Shown here: piece after piece, positions 9,068 to 18,232 of the stretch
How positions within the stretch are numbered: position 1 is the stretch's first letter
Layout: every line of letters starts with the position of its first letter
NCBI RefSeq assembly: GCF_005870085.1
Contig: NZ_SZNM01000016.1
Coordinates: forward strand, 1 to 64,000
Direction: 5' to 3'
Length of the DNA stretch: 64,000 bases
Source of the DNA: Aquibacillus sediminis
GTDB lineage: Bacteria > Bacillota > Bacilli > Bacillales > Amphibacillaceae
The notes under the pieces: model-generated
Told to the model about the DNA's origin: nothing
Database searches by the model: none
The model's input: the letters and a program-made list of their open reading frames with translations, nothing else
Made by a program: the position numbers and the translations under genes

Positions 9068-12000
9068 CAGCCTTCCTCCTTTCTTCTTTTAATGGCATCT
9101 AACACGTCTTCATCTTTCATCGGTTGTAATTTACGATAATTATTTTCTTCTAGTGTTGGGTCAAACTGACAGACAGACCGGAACGGACAATACGTACATG
9201 CGACTTGTTGGTTCTGTTGATATGGATTCAAATGAACCGCACCACTTGTCATATCCATCCCCGCACGAACCATTAAGTCGCGGATATAGCCTTGCAATTC
9301 TGTAAATGTTTCTTGTCCTGCTGTTTTCGAGCTTTTCGTAAAGTCACCATCTCTTTTAAGTCCTGCTGGAATCATTTGACTGGTGCCAGTATCAAGACTT
9401 GTATCCATCATTTTCACAATTTGTTCATCTTCCATTAACAACCCTTGCATCTTGAACTTTTTAAACATTTCTTTTTCAATTTCTAAGTCATCAAGCTTTT
9501 TATTCTCAGAGATCATTGGGTTGTGCACATGGAAATAGAGCACCCCTGCTGGTGTTGCGTTCAACCCTAACCAACTCTCCGAATTGGATAAAACAACATC
9601 TAAATAAGCAAGCATTTGTAACGCTAGCCCATAATAGACTTCTACCAAGTTTAATCCTTTCGCACTAGACTTGTAATCAATGATTCGTAAAAATAGTTGG
9701 TCATCTGTCTGTGCTCGATCGACACGATCAATACGTCCTCGTAACATCAATTCAAAACCATTTGGAAGCTGTAGGGTTGTTGGTTTGAGTTCACCTTGAC
9801 CAAAGCCAAACCCTAATTCTAACCCTACAGGTGAAAACTTACTTTTACGGGATTGTTCACTTAACACATACGCCGCTCGTGCAATGATTTCTTGTAGTTT
9901 TTGTTGAATATATTGATAACGATTCGAACTGTGCAAGATTTGATGCTGCAATACTGGTGCTAAGTTTTGAACCGCTCTCCCGGTATATTGTTGCGCATCT
10001 TGTTTATTCACATCAGCAAAATCTCTACCTTCTTGTTGAATCCATTCGGTAATTTGTTTTAATGCTTCATGGAACAATTGACCAATATCTGGTGCATCCA
10101 ATTTATAGGTACGACGTTCTTCTAATCCTAAACTATAGCGCGCAAAATGTTGATAGGAACAACGATGGTACATTTCCAGTCGTGATACACTCGCTTTAAT
10201 TTGTTTTGGATAAATTTGATCAACCGTATCCTCAGAAAGATCTTTTGGTTCATTTTTATAAAATAAACTTTGTAAAATTTTATTAGTCGTACCACGCTTC
10301 TCCTCATGGTGAATATACCAGTTTAGCACATTCCACCAAATGTCATCGACAGGATAATTCCGTAGTTTTCTTGCTAATTGTGAAGTTAGGGCTGATCTTG
10401 TTTTCGCTGGTGTCGTCACAAAACGTTTGGCATCGACCATTTCCTCTGGGTCTTGTAACAACAATTGATCCTTACAAGCAGGGAATAAATCTTCGATACG
10501 CTTAATGAGCTGTGAGGCCACTTTTGACTTTCCTGCTTCATCACTTAATGGGTAACTAATCCACAACCTATCTTGTGCTGATGTAAATGCTAAATAAATA
10601 TAAAACCAATCATCAAGAAGTTGGCGCGTACTACCTTCTGCAAGCTTCATGCCATGTTCTGCCAACAATTCTCTTTCTTCTTCCGAAATTAAGCCATCAG
10701 CACCTGGTTTCATCGGCCATATACCTTCATTGACCCCTAACAAGAATGAACACTTAATCCCACTAATTCTCGAACGGTCAATCGTCGCCGTTACGACATG
10801 ATCCATACTTGGAGGAACATGGGCAAAGGTTAACGATTCAAACCCTGTCTCGATGGTTGTTTGGAATACTTGCAAGGACATCCGCTCATCACCAGCAACT
10901 TCCACCATCTCATCAAGCAGTTGAATGACTGCATCCCATACTTGTTCTTGTTCACGGCCGCGTTCAATTCGCCCTTGTTCATCCAATAACGCACGCATGT
11001 CTTCTAGTTGTCCTGAAGCATTAATCGATTCAAGCCATTCAAATAGCACCGTTGCCTTGGCACGGATTGTTTCTGCTTGTCTAATGTCTTCATCAAAAGA
11101 TTGTAAAGCACGAACCACTTGCGCGCGATAGCGATTGATTCGTTGTTGCATGTCTTTTTCTTGGTCGGTTTGGGAGGCTTGCTCAAAACCACGGAATCGC
11201 TGAAAAATCCATTGTTTTTCTCCAAACCAACGACTGCGACCACGAATCCCATATTCTAATACATAGTTTTCTAAATCATCAATCGCATCTTCATCAAGCG
11301 GAAAACGCGAATCACTAGTTGGGATAAAACCTGTTTTCAACAGACGAAAGACCGCGTCATAGCGCCAGTTTCCTTCGACTACATCTAAAGCAGACCGAAT
11401 CAATTCGATCAATGGGTGGTTCATCATTGTCCGTTTTTCATCAATAAACACAGGAATCCCGTAATCACGAAAAACCGTATCGATCAAATCATGATACACA
11501 TCTGTTTCTCGTATTAACACTGCGATGTCGCGATACCGATAATCTCTATCTCGTACTAACGAAAGAATCTCTTGAGCGACACCTTCCACCTCTGCTCTTG
11601 GGTGGACGGCTTGTGCAATTTGAATCGGTACATCGCCATCATAGGTTGGTGCTGGTCTTTTATCAAAATAAGTTTCGAGATGATGAAAATATGGTCGGTC
11701 ATGAAAAATGCCATCAGCTGGATTGAGCACCTTTGTTTCATCGACTGGTACTTGATTGGCATCTGCTATGTCTAGAAGGCTTTGATACGTTTCTTTCGTT
11801 TGGTTAAATAAATCTAATTCCGATACTTCTCTTTGTTCTGGTTCATCAAGCGTTAATGTTACCGTTACTTGTTTCGTTTTGTTCATCAATGCCTCTACCA
11901 CTAATAGTTCTTGTGGGGTGAAACGGTGGAAACCATCAAGGTAAATTTCTGCATCACTTAAAAAGTCCGCTTCCTCTATTTTATCTGCCAACTGTTGCAG

Positions 12001-12564
12001 TTGATCTTCACTATCAATGTAGTTATCTTTCAACTGGTCGACTAGTCGCTCATAGACATAACTTAAATCTTCTAACTTATTTTTTAGTGCAACTTCACCG
12101 TTGTATTTATGTTGAAACTGATCCATTTCCGTTATTTGTAAGGCTAGCATCTCAGGTGTTATCCGGTACCGTTTAAACTCGGTAATCATCGACTCTAATT
12201 GTTCCATAAAGCCCTGTTTCTCAATCGCCTTTTGAAATACATTCCAATCCGATTTTCGTTCTTCTGCTATTTTACGAAGCATCATTTGAATACCAGTTGA
12301 GCTAATAAACTTTCTTGTTCCCCCACCAGTTTCTTGCAATACACGCCAAGCTAGCCGTGAAAAACTAAACACTTGAGCACGAATTGTTCCATTTAACTGC
12401 TCATCTTGCAGTAACGCATATTCTTGTTGAAACGTCATTTGATCTGGCACGATATAAATAATCGGCGAACCTTGAGGGTTATCTATTAACTTTTGCTTCA
12501 TTTCTTGTAAACATTGGTCCCCTTTATTCGTACCGGCTTTTCCTAGTAAAAATCGAATCCCCAT
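9067..12564 (-). CDS. addB: ATP-dependent helicase/nuclease subunit B
   Basis: 1,165 residues, collinear with AddB of B. subtilis. A UvrD/Rep-like N-terminal region is followed by a C-terminal RecB-type nuclease with IIDYKSSAKG. Four Cys, one in the YHRCSYQHF region and three in the CTYCPFRSVC cluster, match the family iron-sulfur site. AddB recognises Chi and cuts the second strand. The N-terminal nucleotide-binding loop reads GKAGTNKG instead of GxxGxGK(T/S), so the Walker A is degenerate. The ATG follows AAGGAGGAGCC, and the stop overlaps the addA start by one base. It is divergent from an MFS gene. Confidence 0.98.
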   Translation of the reverse strand: MGIRFLLGKAGTNKGDQCLQEMKQKLIDNPQGSPIIYIVPDQMTFQQEYALLQDEQLNGTIRAQVFSFSRLAWRVLQETGGGTRKFISSTGIQMMLRKIAEERKSDWNVFQKAIEKQGFMEQLESMITEFKRYRITPEMLALQITEMDQFQHKYNGEVALKNKLEDLSYVYERLVDQLKDNYIDSEDQLQQLADKIEEADFLSDAEIYLDGFHRFTPQELLVVEALMNKTKQVTVTLTLDEPEQREVSELDLFNQTKETYQSLLDIADANQVPVDETKVLNPADGIFHDRPYFHHLETYFDKRPAPTYDGDVPIQIAQAVHPRAEVEGVAQEILSLVRDRDYRYRDIAVLIRETDVYHDLIDTVFRDYGIPVFIDEKRTMMNHPLIELIRSALDVVEGNWRYDAVFRLLKTGFIPTSDSRFPLDEDAIDDLENYVLEYGIRGRSRWFGEKQWIFQRFRGFEQASQTDQEKDMQQRINRYRAQVVRALQSFDEDIRQAETIRAKATVLFEWLESINASGQLEDMRALLDEQGRIERGREQEQVWDAVIQLLDEMVEVAGDERMSLQVFQTTIETGFESLTFAHVPPSMDHVVTATIDRSRISGIKCSFLLGVNEGIWPMKPGADGLISEEERELLAEHGMKLAEGSTRQLLDDWFYIYLAFTSAQDRLWISYPLSDEAGKSKVASQLIKRIEDLFPACKDQLLLQDPEEMVDAKRFVTTPAKTRSALTSQLARKLRNYPVDDIWWNVLNWYIHHEEKRGTTNKILQSLFYKNEPKDLSEDTVDQIYPKQIKASVSRLEMYHRCSYQHFARYSLGLEERRTYKLDAPDIGQLFHEALKQITEWIQQEGRDFADVNKQDAQQYTGRAVQNLAPVLQHQILHSSNRYQYIQQKLQEIIARAAYVLSEQSRKSKFSPVGLELGFGFGQGELKPTTLQLPNGFELMLRGRIDRVDRAQTDDQLFLRIIDYKSSAKGLNLVEVYYGLALQMLAYLDVVLSNSESWLGLNATPAGVLYFHVHNPMISENKKLDDLEIEKEMFKKFKMQGLLMEDEQIVKMMDTSLDTGTSQMIPAGLKRDGDFTKSSKTAGQETFTELQGYIRDLMVRAGMDMTSGAVHLNPYQQNQQVACTYCPFRSVCQFDPTLEENNYRKLQPMKDEDVLDAIKRRKEEG

Positions 12565-12642
12565 AAGGCTCCTCCTTCTGATCTTTCACATCATTTTTTT
12601 CATTTCATATAGTACAATAGTTTACTATGTCGAGGTGAGTTG

Positions 12643-13782
12643 ATGACAAAGCAAATCACTACCGCTAGCGTATTGGTTTATTGTTCAATCTTTGTTGCAA
12701 GCAGCATTTATGTGATGATCCCACTACAACCGTTGCTAGCTGATATCCATCAGGTCTCGCTAAACTATGTTTCCTTAGCAAGCACCCTGTTTGTGCTTCC
12801 ATATGCGTTCGGTTTACTATTCTTTGGGATTCTAGCCGATCACTTTCCACCCCGAACGATTTTATTAGTCGGTATGACGATATTAACGGCTGTTACCGGC
12901 CTGCTAACTTTCGCGGATTCCATCAATAGCTTAATTGCTCTGCGTGTAGTCCAAGGAATTGTAGCGGCCAGTTTTGCTCCTGTATCGTATGCGTATTGTT
13001 TTGCCTATTTCAAAAGTTCTTTACAAGCACTTGTCATTGCCTTAATTAACACAGGTTTTTTATTTGCCGGTGTATTTGGGCAAATGATTGCAGCTTTTTT
13101 CGCTAATTCCTTTCACTATCAAGCTGTTTTTATCGCATTTTTTTGTTTTTATGTGACCTGTTTGATAGGTATGCTGTTACATTTGCGTCCAACAACGTTT
13201 CAATCACATACTCGCTCGAAAAACATATTCTCTTCTATTTTATCATGTTTTAAGCATCCCGCATTGCAAAAGCTTTATATTATTGCCTTTTTCCTATTAT
13301 TAACCGTGATGGTTTTTTATGGCTCATTTGAAATTTTTATTTATAATAACTGGAACGACTTCCCTTTCTCTGTCCAATTATTTAGAATGATTAGCTTAAT
13401 TGGTATCTTCCCTGCTTTTTTCTCCAAGCGATTGATCCAACGTTTTGGAGCGATTCAAGTCTTGAGGGTTCAGTTAGGGGTAATGGTGATTGGGTTTGGA
13501 CCAACACTAATTTCGCTAAATGTTGCAACGATTTTGTTCGCTTCCTTTATGATGATTGTGTCGACCTCACTGACGATTCCAATGGTTGTGCTACTTGTAG
13601 GGCAGAACGCTGTGGGCACATATAAATCAACAGCTATTGCACTATATTCTTTTGTCCTATTAACTGGCGCTAGTTTCGGATCTACATTGGCAACTTACCT
13701 TCCGTTTACTACTGTACTTGTGATAATTCCAATTGGATTTCTTGCGCTATCACTTTTTACTAAATGGTTACCTAGTGAATGA
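12643..13782 (+). CDS. MFS transporter
   Basis: 379 residues from the ATG at 12643, which follows GAGGTGA at good spacing; a TTG codon just before it is unlikely. Twelve hydrophobic segments fit the Major Facilitator Superfamily, with a loop 2-3 motif GILADHFPPRTI of the drug-antiporter type and a longer central loop near residue 185. The substrate is unknown; the closest look is to YnfM/AraJ-like efflux proteins, but that is a guess. It is divergent from addB, with about 75 nt between the start codons. Confidence 0.88.
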   Translation: MTKQITTASVLVYCSIFVASSIYVMIPLQPLLADIHQVSLNYVSLASTLFVLPYAFGLLFFGILADHFPPRTILLVGMTILTAVTGLLTFADSINSLIALRVVQGIVAASFAPVSYAYCFAYFKSSLQALVIALINTGFLFAGVFGQMIAAFFANSFHYQAVFIAFFCFYVTCLIGMLLHLRPTTFQSHTRSKNIFSSILSCFKHPALQKLYIIAFFLLLTVMVFYGSFEIFIYNNWNDFPFSVQLFRMISLIGIFPAFFSKRLIQRFGAIQVLRVQLGVMVIGFGPTLISLNVATILFASFMMIVSTSLTIPMVVLLVGQNAVGTYKSTAIALYSFVLLTGASFGSTLATYLPFTTVLVIIPIGFLALSLFTKWLPSE

Positions 13783-13811
13783 GTGATGGCTTGTATCGAT
13801 AGCTCATATTT

Positions 13812-14130
13812 GATAGAAACTCCGACGTAACTAATTTTTGTAAAATTACTTTTCCTGATTTTAATTGAGTGCTAAACGATCGCTTCGGTAGAATACTCCG
13901 CTGTAGTGGTGTTCTGATTAACGTCAGATAAGATACCTAAAGCAATAGCTGAGTCTGAGTACATTGTTACTTACGAGAAAATTGATTCTGTGTCATAAAA
14001 TCAAGCAAAAAGCTATAAAATTACGATACACACACCAAAGCGTAGTGTATTTCAGCAGCGACAATAACACCACTCATTTTATTAAGAATAGAAGGAATCG
14101 TGATAAAGTTACGTCAGATTCTATAGTTAT
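13812..14130. repeat. degenerate fold-back intergenic element (copy D)
   Basis: Non-coding. The ends form an imperfect inverted repeat: TAGAAACTCCGACGTAACT (from 13815) against GTTACGTCAGATTCTATAG (from about 14106). Inside, a GGTAGAATACTCCGC stretch near 13889 and a GCGTAGTGTATTTC stretch near 14040 resemble the internal arms of the larger elements at 20.1, 31.3 and 39.1 kb. It appears to be an old, decayed relative with different terminal repeats. Small ORFs here are not credible. Confidence 0.55.
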
Positions 14131-14166
14131 TACGACGCAAGCAGAAATCTCTAAATCAGACAAATA

Positions 14167-14212
14167 AAATGTGCTCACACCAAGGTAAACGCTTACAATT
14201 GTGCAGGCACAT
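14167..14212 (-). terminator. possible terminator of lepB
   Basis: Arms AAATGTGC and GCACATTT are separated by a long loop and followed on the minus strand by TTTTATTT, just beyond the lepB stop. The long loop makes this a weak call. Confidence 0.35.
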
Positions 14213-14228
14213 TTTTTTGTTTTCTTAT

Positions 14229-14771
14229 TTAGTTAGGCAGTGCAATATTTGTTGCAGGCCAATAGATAACATCCACTTTCCCTACAACATTCTCTTCATC
14301 TATAAATCCAAAATATCTACTGTCCAAGCTTTTATTACGGTTATCACCTAGCACGAATAATTTCCCTTCAGGAACTTGATCCGTTCCATCTGTTACTTCT
14401 TCTAATGTAAAATCCTTCGTTAAGAGTTCACCTTCTGATCGGAATGGTTCTAGGTAATCTTCCTCTACTTTGTCCCCATTAATATATAGCTGATCGTCTT
14501 GATACGCAATATGATCTCCAGGTTCTCCGATCACTCTTTTTACATAGTCTTCTTGTTCATTAGCATGAAAAACAATTACATCAAACCGCTGAATGTCTGT
14601 AAAATCATAAATAACCTTATTAACCATTAACAAATTACCATCATGCAATGTTGGTTCCATCGATTTTCCATCAACTACATAACTAGCAAACAAATAGGAA
14701 CGAAAAAATATCGCCAATACAAACGCAACAACAATTGCACGGACCACAAAACTTACTTTTAATTTTTTCAT
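14229..14771 (-). CDS. sipV: type I signal peptidase
   Basis: 180 residues with one N-terminal transmembrane helix (residues 8-30) followed by the S26 signature. The catalytic Ser37 lies in GKSMEPTL, and the general-base Lys78 in DYVKRVIGEPGD. Box E appears as LFVLGDNRNKSLDSRYFG. It removes signal peptides from secreted and membrane proteins on the outer face of the membrane. B. subtilis sipV lies next to yhjE in the same order, so sipV is the likely orthologue, although Bacillus has several close sip paralogues. Confidence 0.93.
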   Translation of the reverse strand: MKKLKVSFVVRAIVVAFVLAIFFRSYLFASYVVDGKSMEPTLHDGNLLMVNKVIYDFTDIQRFDVIVFHANEQEDYVKRVIGEPGDHIAYQDDQLYINGDKVEEDYLEPFRSEGELLTKDFTLEEVTDGTDQVPEGKLFVLGDNRNKSLDSRYFGFIDEENVVGKVDVIYWPATNIALPN

Positions 14772-15174
14772 TCACTTTCCCCCAAAGTTCTATGTTAGAA
14801 AATTGCGAATTCTCCCGAAACAGGAGTTCAATACACGAACCCTCATTATAAAAACCCCTTCATGTACTTTACTTTACGCATTTTAAATACGTTCCTACAT
14901 AAAGTAAAACTTCGCTCAGTGGGGACTTTTGCACTTCCTCCACTGAGTATTAGCATGCACCAATCGAATGTTGGTGTCCGTTAACTCCCGCGAAAACACC
15001 TTCGTTTCATTTCATGTTTTGAAGCGTGAATCTTACGAACGGTTGCCTCATGCTAAATGTTTAACAAACGAGCCTTCCCCCAAAGACTTCATTTGCGTAT
15101 TATTATACTTATCCTATTCAAAAACTCAACAAATTAGCACTTCTCAGTATCATAATGCCCATATTTCTTTGCTT
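14772..15174. other. intergenic region, no gene seen
   Basis: About 400 nt between sipV and yhjE-like genes. It contains a hairpin with arms GCTCAGTGG and CCACTGAGT (about 14915-14950), which may end a transcript. An open frame from 14968 to 15225 has no ribosome-binding site and runs antisense into the next gene; I do not accept it. Confidence 0.4.
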
Positions 15175-15849
15175 TTAATCATTTCCGCCATCTTCCGTTT
15201 CTTGACCATTTGTTTTATTTTGTAACCGTTGTTCTACATATTTTCCAATGATCCAAAACAAGGAGATCCCAACCCCCACGATAATTGTTTTCACCGGATT
15301 TTGTGCAAACGACACAATACTATCCCCAACAAAGGAAATGGTAAAAATCATTACTGTTTTTCCTAATAACACTGCCAGTACAAACTGTTGAAACTTGATC
15401 TTTGATAAGCCTGCAACAATATTAATGACTGCAGATGGTGAAAAAGGAAAACACATTAATAAAAATAAAGGACCAAACCCATGTCGTTCTAGCCATGCAG
15501 TTACACGTCTCACTTGTTTATTTTTTCGGATCCAACGAAAAAAACGTTTTTGCCCTAACCTTCTAATAATCCAAAATACACAAATCGCCCCCGCACTTGC
15601 TCCAATCCATGACAAAAGAAAACCCTCTAGTAAACCATATGCTGCTGCATTGGTCATTACAAAGACTACTAATGGCAAAAAAGGTAAAAATGCCTCAATC
15701 AACGGAAGCAACACACCCGGTAATGGCCCCAAGCTTTCATATGTTCGTAACAATTGTTCAATTAAATCATCAAAACGATTATGTTCAATTAACTCTCTAA
15801 TTTCATCTATATCAATATTTTCTAAATTTTGCAGATTAAATATATACAT
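15175..15849 (-). CDS. yhjE: TVP38/TMEM64 (VTT/DedA-like) membrane protein, YhjE-like
   Basis: 224 residues. After a hydrophilic N-terminal 45 residues there are about five hydrophobic segments with the VTT/SNARE-associated pattern, including the re-entrant FPFSPSAVINIVAGLSKIKF and GKTVMIF. B. subtilis yhjE is adjacent to sipV exactly as here. Proteins of this superfamily act in lipid scrambling or undecaprenyl-phosphate handling in other members; the specific role of YhjE is not known. The ATG is preceded directly by an in-frame TAG and by GAGGGG about 11 nt away. Confidence 0.85.
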   Translation of the reverse strand: MYIFNLQNLENIDIDEIRELIEHNRFDDLIEQLLRTYESLGPLPGVLLPLIEAFLPFLPLVVFVMTNAAAYGLLEGFLLSWIGASAGAICVFWIIRRLGQKRFFRWIRKNKQVRRVTAWLERHGFGPLFLLMCFPFSPSAVINIVAGLSKIKFQQFVLAVLLGKTVMIFTISFVGDSIVSFAQNPVKTIIVGVGISLFWIIGKYVEQRLQNKTNGQETEDGGND

Positions 15850-16091
15850 CTATTTCCATACCCCTCATAAATAACCGACATATGACTATATATATATCTT
15901 TCCTAATTATATTTTAAAGTAAACAATCTAAAATTCCTAGAAATCAATTTTTTTAAGCAGATTTGGTAAAGTTCATATTCGAGCTTCTCGCCAAATCTTT
16001 ATTAGATTAGTGCAAAAATAATGCTGTAAAAAAATTTTACACTTTCGCGGCTGATTCATGGTTTTAAATTTGCTCAGTCTACCCTGATAAG

Positions 16092-16250
16092 GCAGCTCTC
16101 GACAGTTACGAGACCTAATCTTTCCTCAAACTGTCGTGACAACGCCTCTCTCGACAGTTCGAACTCTTAATTCTGCTGTCCCCATTACATCCAATTCAGA
16201 TGAGGGAAGGTACCTCATCTAAAACTTACGTCGGAGTTTATATTTATCAC
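16092..16250. repeat. intergenic repeats between yhjE and yhjD
   Basis: Two direct copies of CTCTCGACAGTT (about 16097 and 16152) and an inverted copy AACTGTCG (about 16129) lie in a stretch that ends with AACTTACGTCGGAGTTT. The last motif matches the ACTCCGACGTAA end seen at 13823 and 63097. The roughly 440-nt gap contains no credible gene. Confidence 0.45.
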
Positions 16251-16350
16251 GACAAAAACAACAATATGAAAAAAATTTAAGTATTAATTGTTTTCAAATG
16301 GCATATACTTAGGGTACAATAGAACAAACGTTCGTGTTAGGAGGGGGAAC

Positions 16351-16728
16351 ATGCGTTATCTCAGCGAAAAAGAATTTGAGTTAGCATCACGTTTTTTATT
16401 CCTTTCCATGGCAATTGTGGTGATTCAGCAAGACATACAAAGCATCCAGAAAGGAACTACTTTTAAAATTAATGAGCCATATATCGAACTTTTAAAGCGG
16501 ATGGAACAGAAAGCACTAACGGAACGTCAAGAGTTGCGTAAGCATATGGCAGACCAACAGTTACAAGTCGTATCACTAAATAAGAATGACTCTTTCTCTT
16601 CTTATCTATTTATTTGTAAGGGAAGAGAGGAAAAGCGAAATTACTTTAATCCCGCCATCCGTAAAAAGGTAGAAAACATCATAAGTGACCTTATGCCTAA
16701 AGCACTAGCAACATCAACTACAGAATAA
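16351..16728 (+). CDS. yhjD: YhjD-like conserved protein
   Basis: 125 residues from the ATG at 16351, preceded by the strong AGGAGGGGG; the longer reading from 16288 lacks a ribosome-binding site. The protein is mostly helical with a basic middle, and the segment FNPAIRKKVENII near the end looks conserved. Length and position beside yhjE and comK match B. subtilis yhjD, a gene of unknown function. Identification rests largely on gene order, so the symbol is moderate confidence. A partial -10 (TACAAT, 16315-16320) lies upstream. Confidence 0.72.
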   Translation: MRYLSEKEFELASRFLFLSMAIVVIQQDIQSIQKGTTFKINEPYIELLKRMEQKALTERQELRKHMADQQLQVVSLNKNDSFSSYLFICKGREEKRNYFNPAIRKKVENIISDLMPKALATSTTE

Positions 16729-16751
16729 TCTTTATCATGTCTGAATACAAA

Positions 16752-16779
16752 AATAGAGCGCTTATTCATGCGCTCTATT
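16752..16779 (-). terminator. terminator of the 142-residue membrane protein gene
   Basis: Perfect arms AATAGAGCGC and GCGCTCTATT with an 8-nt loop, followed on the minus strand by a T run (ATTTTTG). The stop codon of the upstream minus-strand gene lies inside the stem. It may also serve the convergent yhjD-like gene. Confidence 0.85.
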
Positions 16780-17203
16780 CCCATTCTTCTACTAATTTTT
16801 TATCATCTTCATTTAATTGATCTAACAGTTCATTTAACTGTTCCTCATGTCCAACGCGGTCAAGTAATTCATCGAGCTTATATGTTTTATTATTTAATTC
16901 AACCACCGTATCACCATTTTCTTGTTGAATCAAAAAGTCGTCATCTAGTAATTGTTCAACTAAAAATGGTTTAACATTTTCCTCCAAAACTTCTGTTCCA
17001 ATACCCGCTAAACTTTTTCCTTTATCCACCACTTCTTGGGATTCAAAGTCAAAAAAAACAACCATAACCAGTCCTATCACTGCAACTACCATTACAAGGC
17101 GAAGCAATGATTTTACTAAGCCAATAATAAAAAAAATGCCAATAGCAGCTATAGCTAAACTAACAAAAGAATGATCGCCTAAGAAATTTACCAGTGTATC
17201 CAC
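16775..17203 (-). CDS. small membrane protein of unknown function
   Basis: 142 residues with a GTG start 6 nt after AAAGGAGC. Two adjacent hydrophobic helices occupy about residues 12-52. The rest is strongly acidic and helical, with repeated LDELLD/LNELLDQL patterns near the C terminus that suggest a coiled coil. No family is recognised. It stands alone between yhjD and comK, ending in a terminator. Confidence 0.68.
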   Translation of the reverse strand: MDTLVNFLGDHSFVSLAIAAIGIFFIIGLVKSLLRLVMVVAVIGLVMVVFFDFESQEVVDKGKSLAGIGTEVLEENVKPFLVEQLLDDDFLIQQENGDTVVELNNKTYKLDELLDRVGHEEQLNELLDQLNEDDKKLVEEWE

Positions 17204-17426
17204 AACTCTGCTCCTTTCTTGATCGTCTCCTTTATGTAGACTTCATTTTGTTAGTTTGCTTCGTTTGTGCCAGTTTTAAACAAAAAAATTGATCTCTCCC
17301 GCCTTAACTACTCCAATACATGATTTAAGATAAACGAAAAAGCGATCGTAGTCATAATAAACAGTTTACAAACTCAAGAATTCGGTCTTTTACTTCATTT
17401 TAGTGAAAAAAATCACAAAAAAATCA

Positions 17427-17942
17427 TTAATTAGATTCTGCAACCATATCCGCATTATTGGTTTGCATTAAATACTTGATCCGTTTGTCAAGTAAATAAC
17501 GATATTGAGCCGTTCGTTGAATTTGATTTAACAAAGAACCGTGAGAAATAGCTAAGACAATGGACTGTCCATTTTTAAACGTAATTTGAGTCGATTGGCT
17601 TCGTAACTTTTTAATTTGATCAATATGGGAATGAGCAACCCAGGAGCAATTTGCGTTTTGAGGCGATGATGTAGGAAAAAAATACATTCCACTTGAAGGA
17701 TCAATACAGATAGGGACTTTATTAGAAAAGTTACACATATCCTTCACTCCGTCTTGTCTACCTTTTAAACTACTACCGAAAAATTTACATGCGAGATCCA
17801 TTACTTTACTTGGAGACTTCTTAATATAATAATATTCACGATCTTCTAAAAGCTGTGTCACATACCTACCATCTATCTTATTGGATATTAAAGCAAGTGT
17901 ATTTGGAGTCACTTCATACATTGAAAAATTTTCATTTACCAT
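17427..17942 (-). CDS. comK: competence transcription factor ComK
   Basis: 171 residues, about 20 shorter than B. subtilis ComK at the C terminus. Conserved blocks are visible in order: the YEV..NTLALI start, IDGRYVTQLLED, CKFFGSSLKGRQDG, PICIDPSSGMYFFPT, CSWVAHSHI and ITFKNGQSIVLAISHGSLLNQIQRTAQYR. ComK is the master activator of DNA-uptake genes and binds paired AT-boxes. The ATG at 17942 has AAGGG at 9-nt spacing; upstream ATGs sit on the ribosome-binding site. The shortened C terminus may alter control by MecA/ClpCP, whose ComK contacts include the C-terminal region. The neighbourhood matches B. subtilis comK. Confidence 0.92.
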   Translation of the reverse strand: MVNENFSMYEVTPNTLALISNKIDGRYVTQLLEDREYYYIKKSPSKVMDLACKFFGSSLKGRQDGVKDMCNFSNKVPICIDPSSGMYFFPTSSPQNANCSWVAHSHIDQIKKLRSQSTQITFKNGQSIVLAISHGSLLNQIQRTAQYRYLLDKRIKYLMQTNNADMVAESN

Positions 17943-18033
17943 CTTCATCATCCCTTCAATTTAGGTAAAAACGTCATAATCCAGCCTTGCACATAAAAAA
18001 TATTTACTATCACATAATGAAAGCAAAAGACCT

Positions 18034-18060
18034 ATTATAAATGTATCAAAAAACCATTTT
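18034..18060 (-). promoter_or_regulatory. comK promoter with candidate ComK AT-box
   Basis: A -10 TATAAT (18039-18034 on the minus strand) lacks a good -35. In its place is AAAANNNNNTTTT (18048-18060), the AT-box half of a K-box. ComK activates its own promoter in B. subtilis. A weak -35 overlapped by an AT-box would fit autoactivation here. A second, correctly phased AT-box was not clearly seen. Confidence 0.5.
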
Positions 18061-18232
18061 TTTTTATATAAAACGATGATTATTCCAAAAATTTGTCACA
18101 ATTCGCCCTATCCGTAGATTAAATTTGGTATAATTATAATAAGAAAATATAATCATGTTCTACTTAGCTACTGATATCCTCACGAACCTTCACATTTATG
18201 AATTTAATAAAAGAACAGAAAGGAGGGTTAGT

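Noticed and set aside
14968-15225. 85-codon plus-strand frame before yhjE
   Set aside because: No ribosome-binding site, odd composition, overlaps yhjE antisense.
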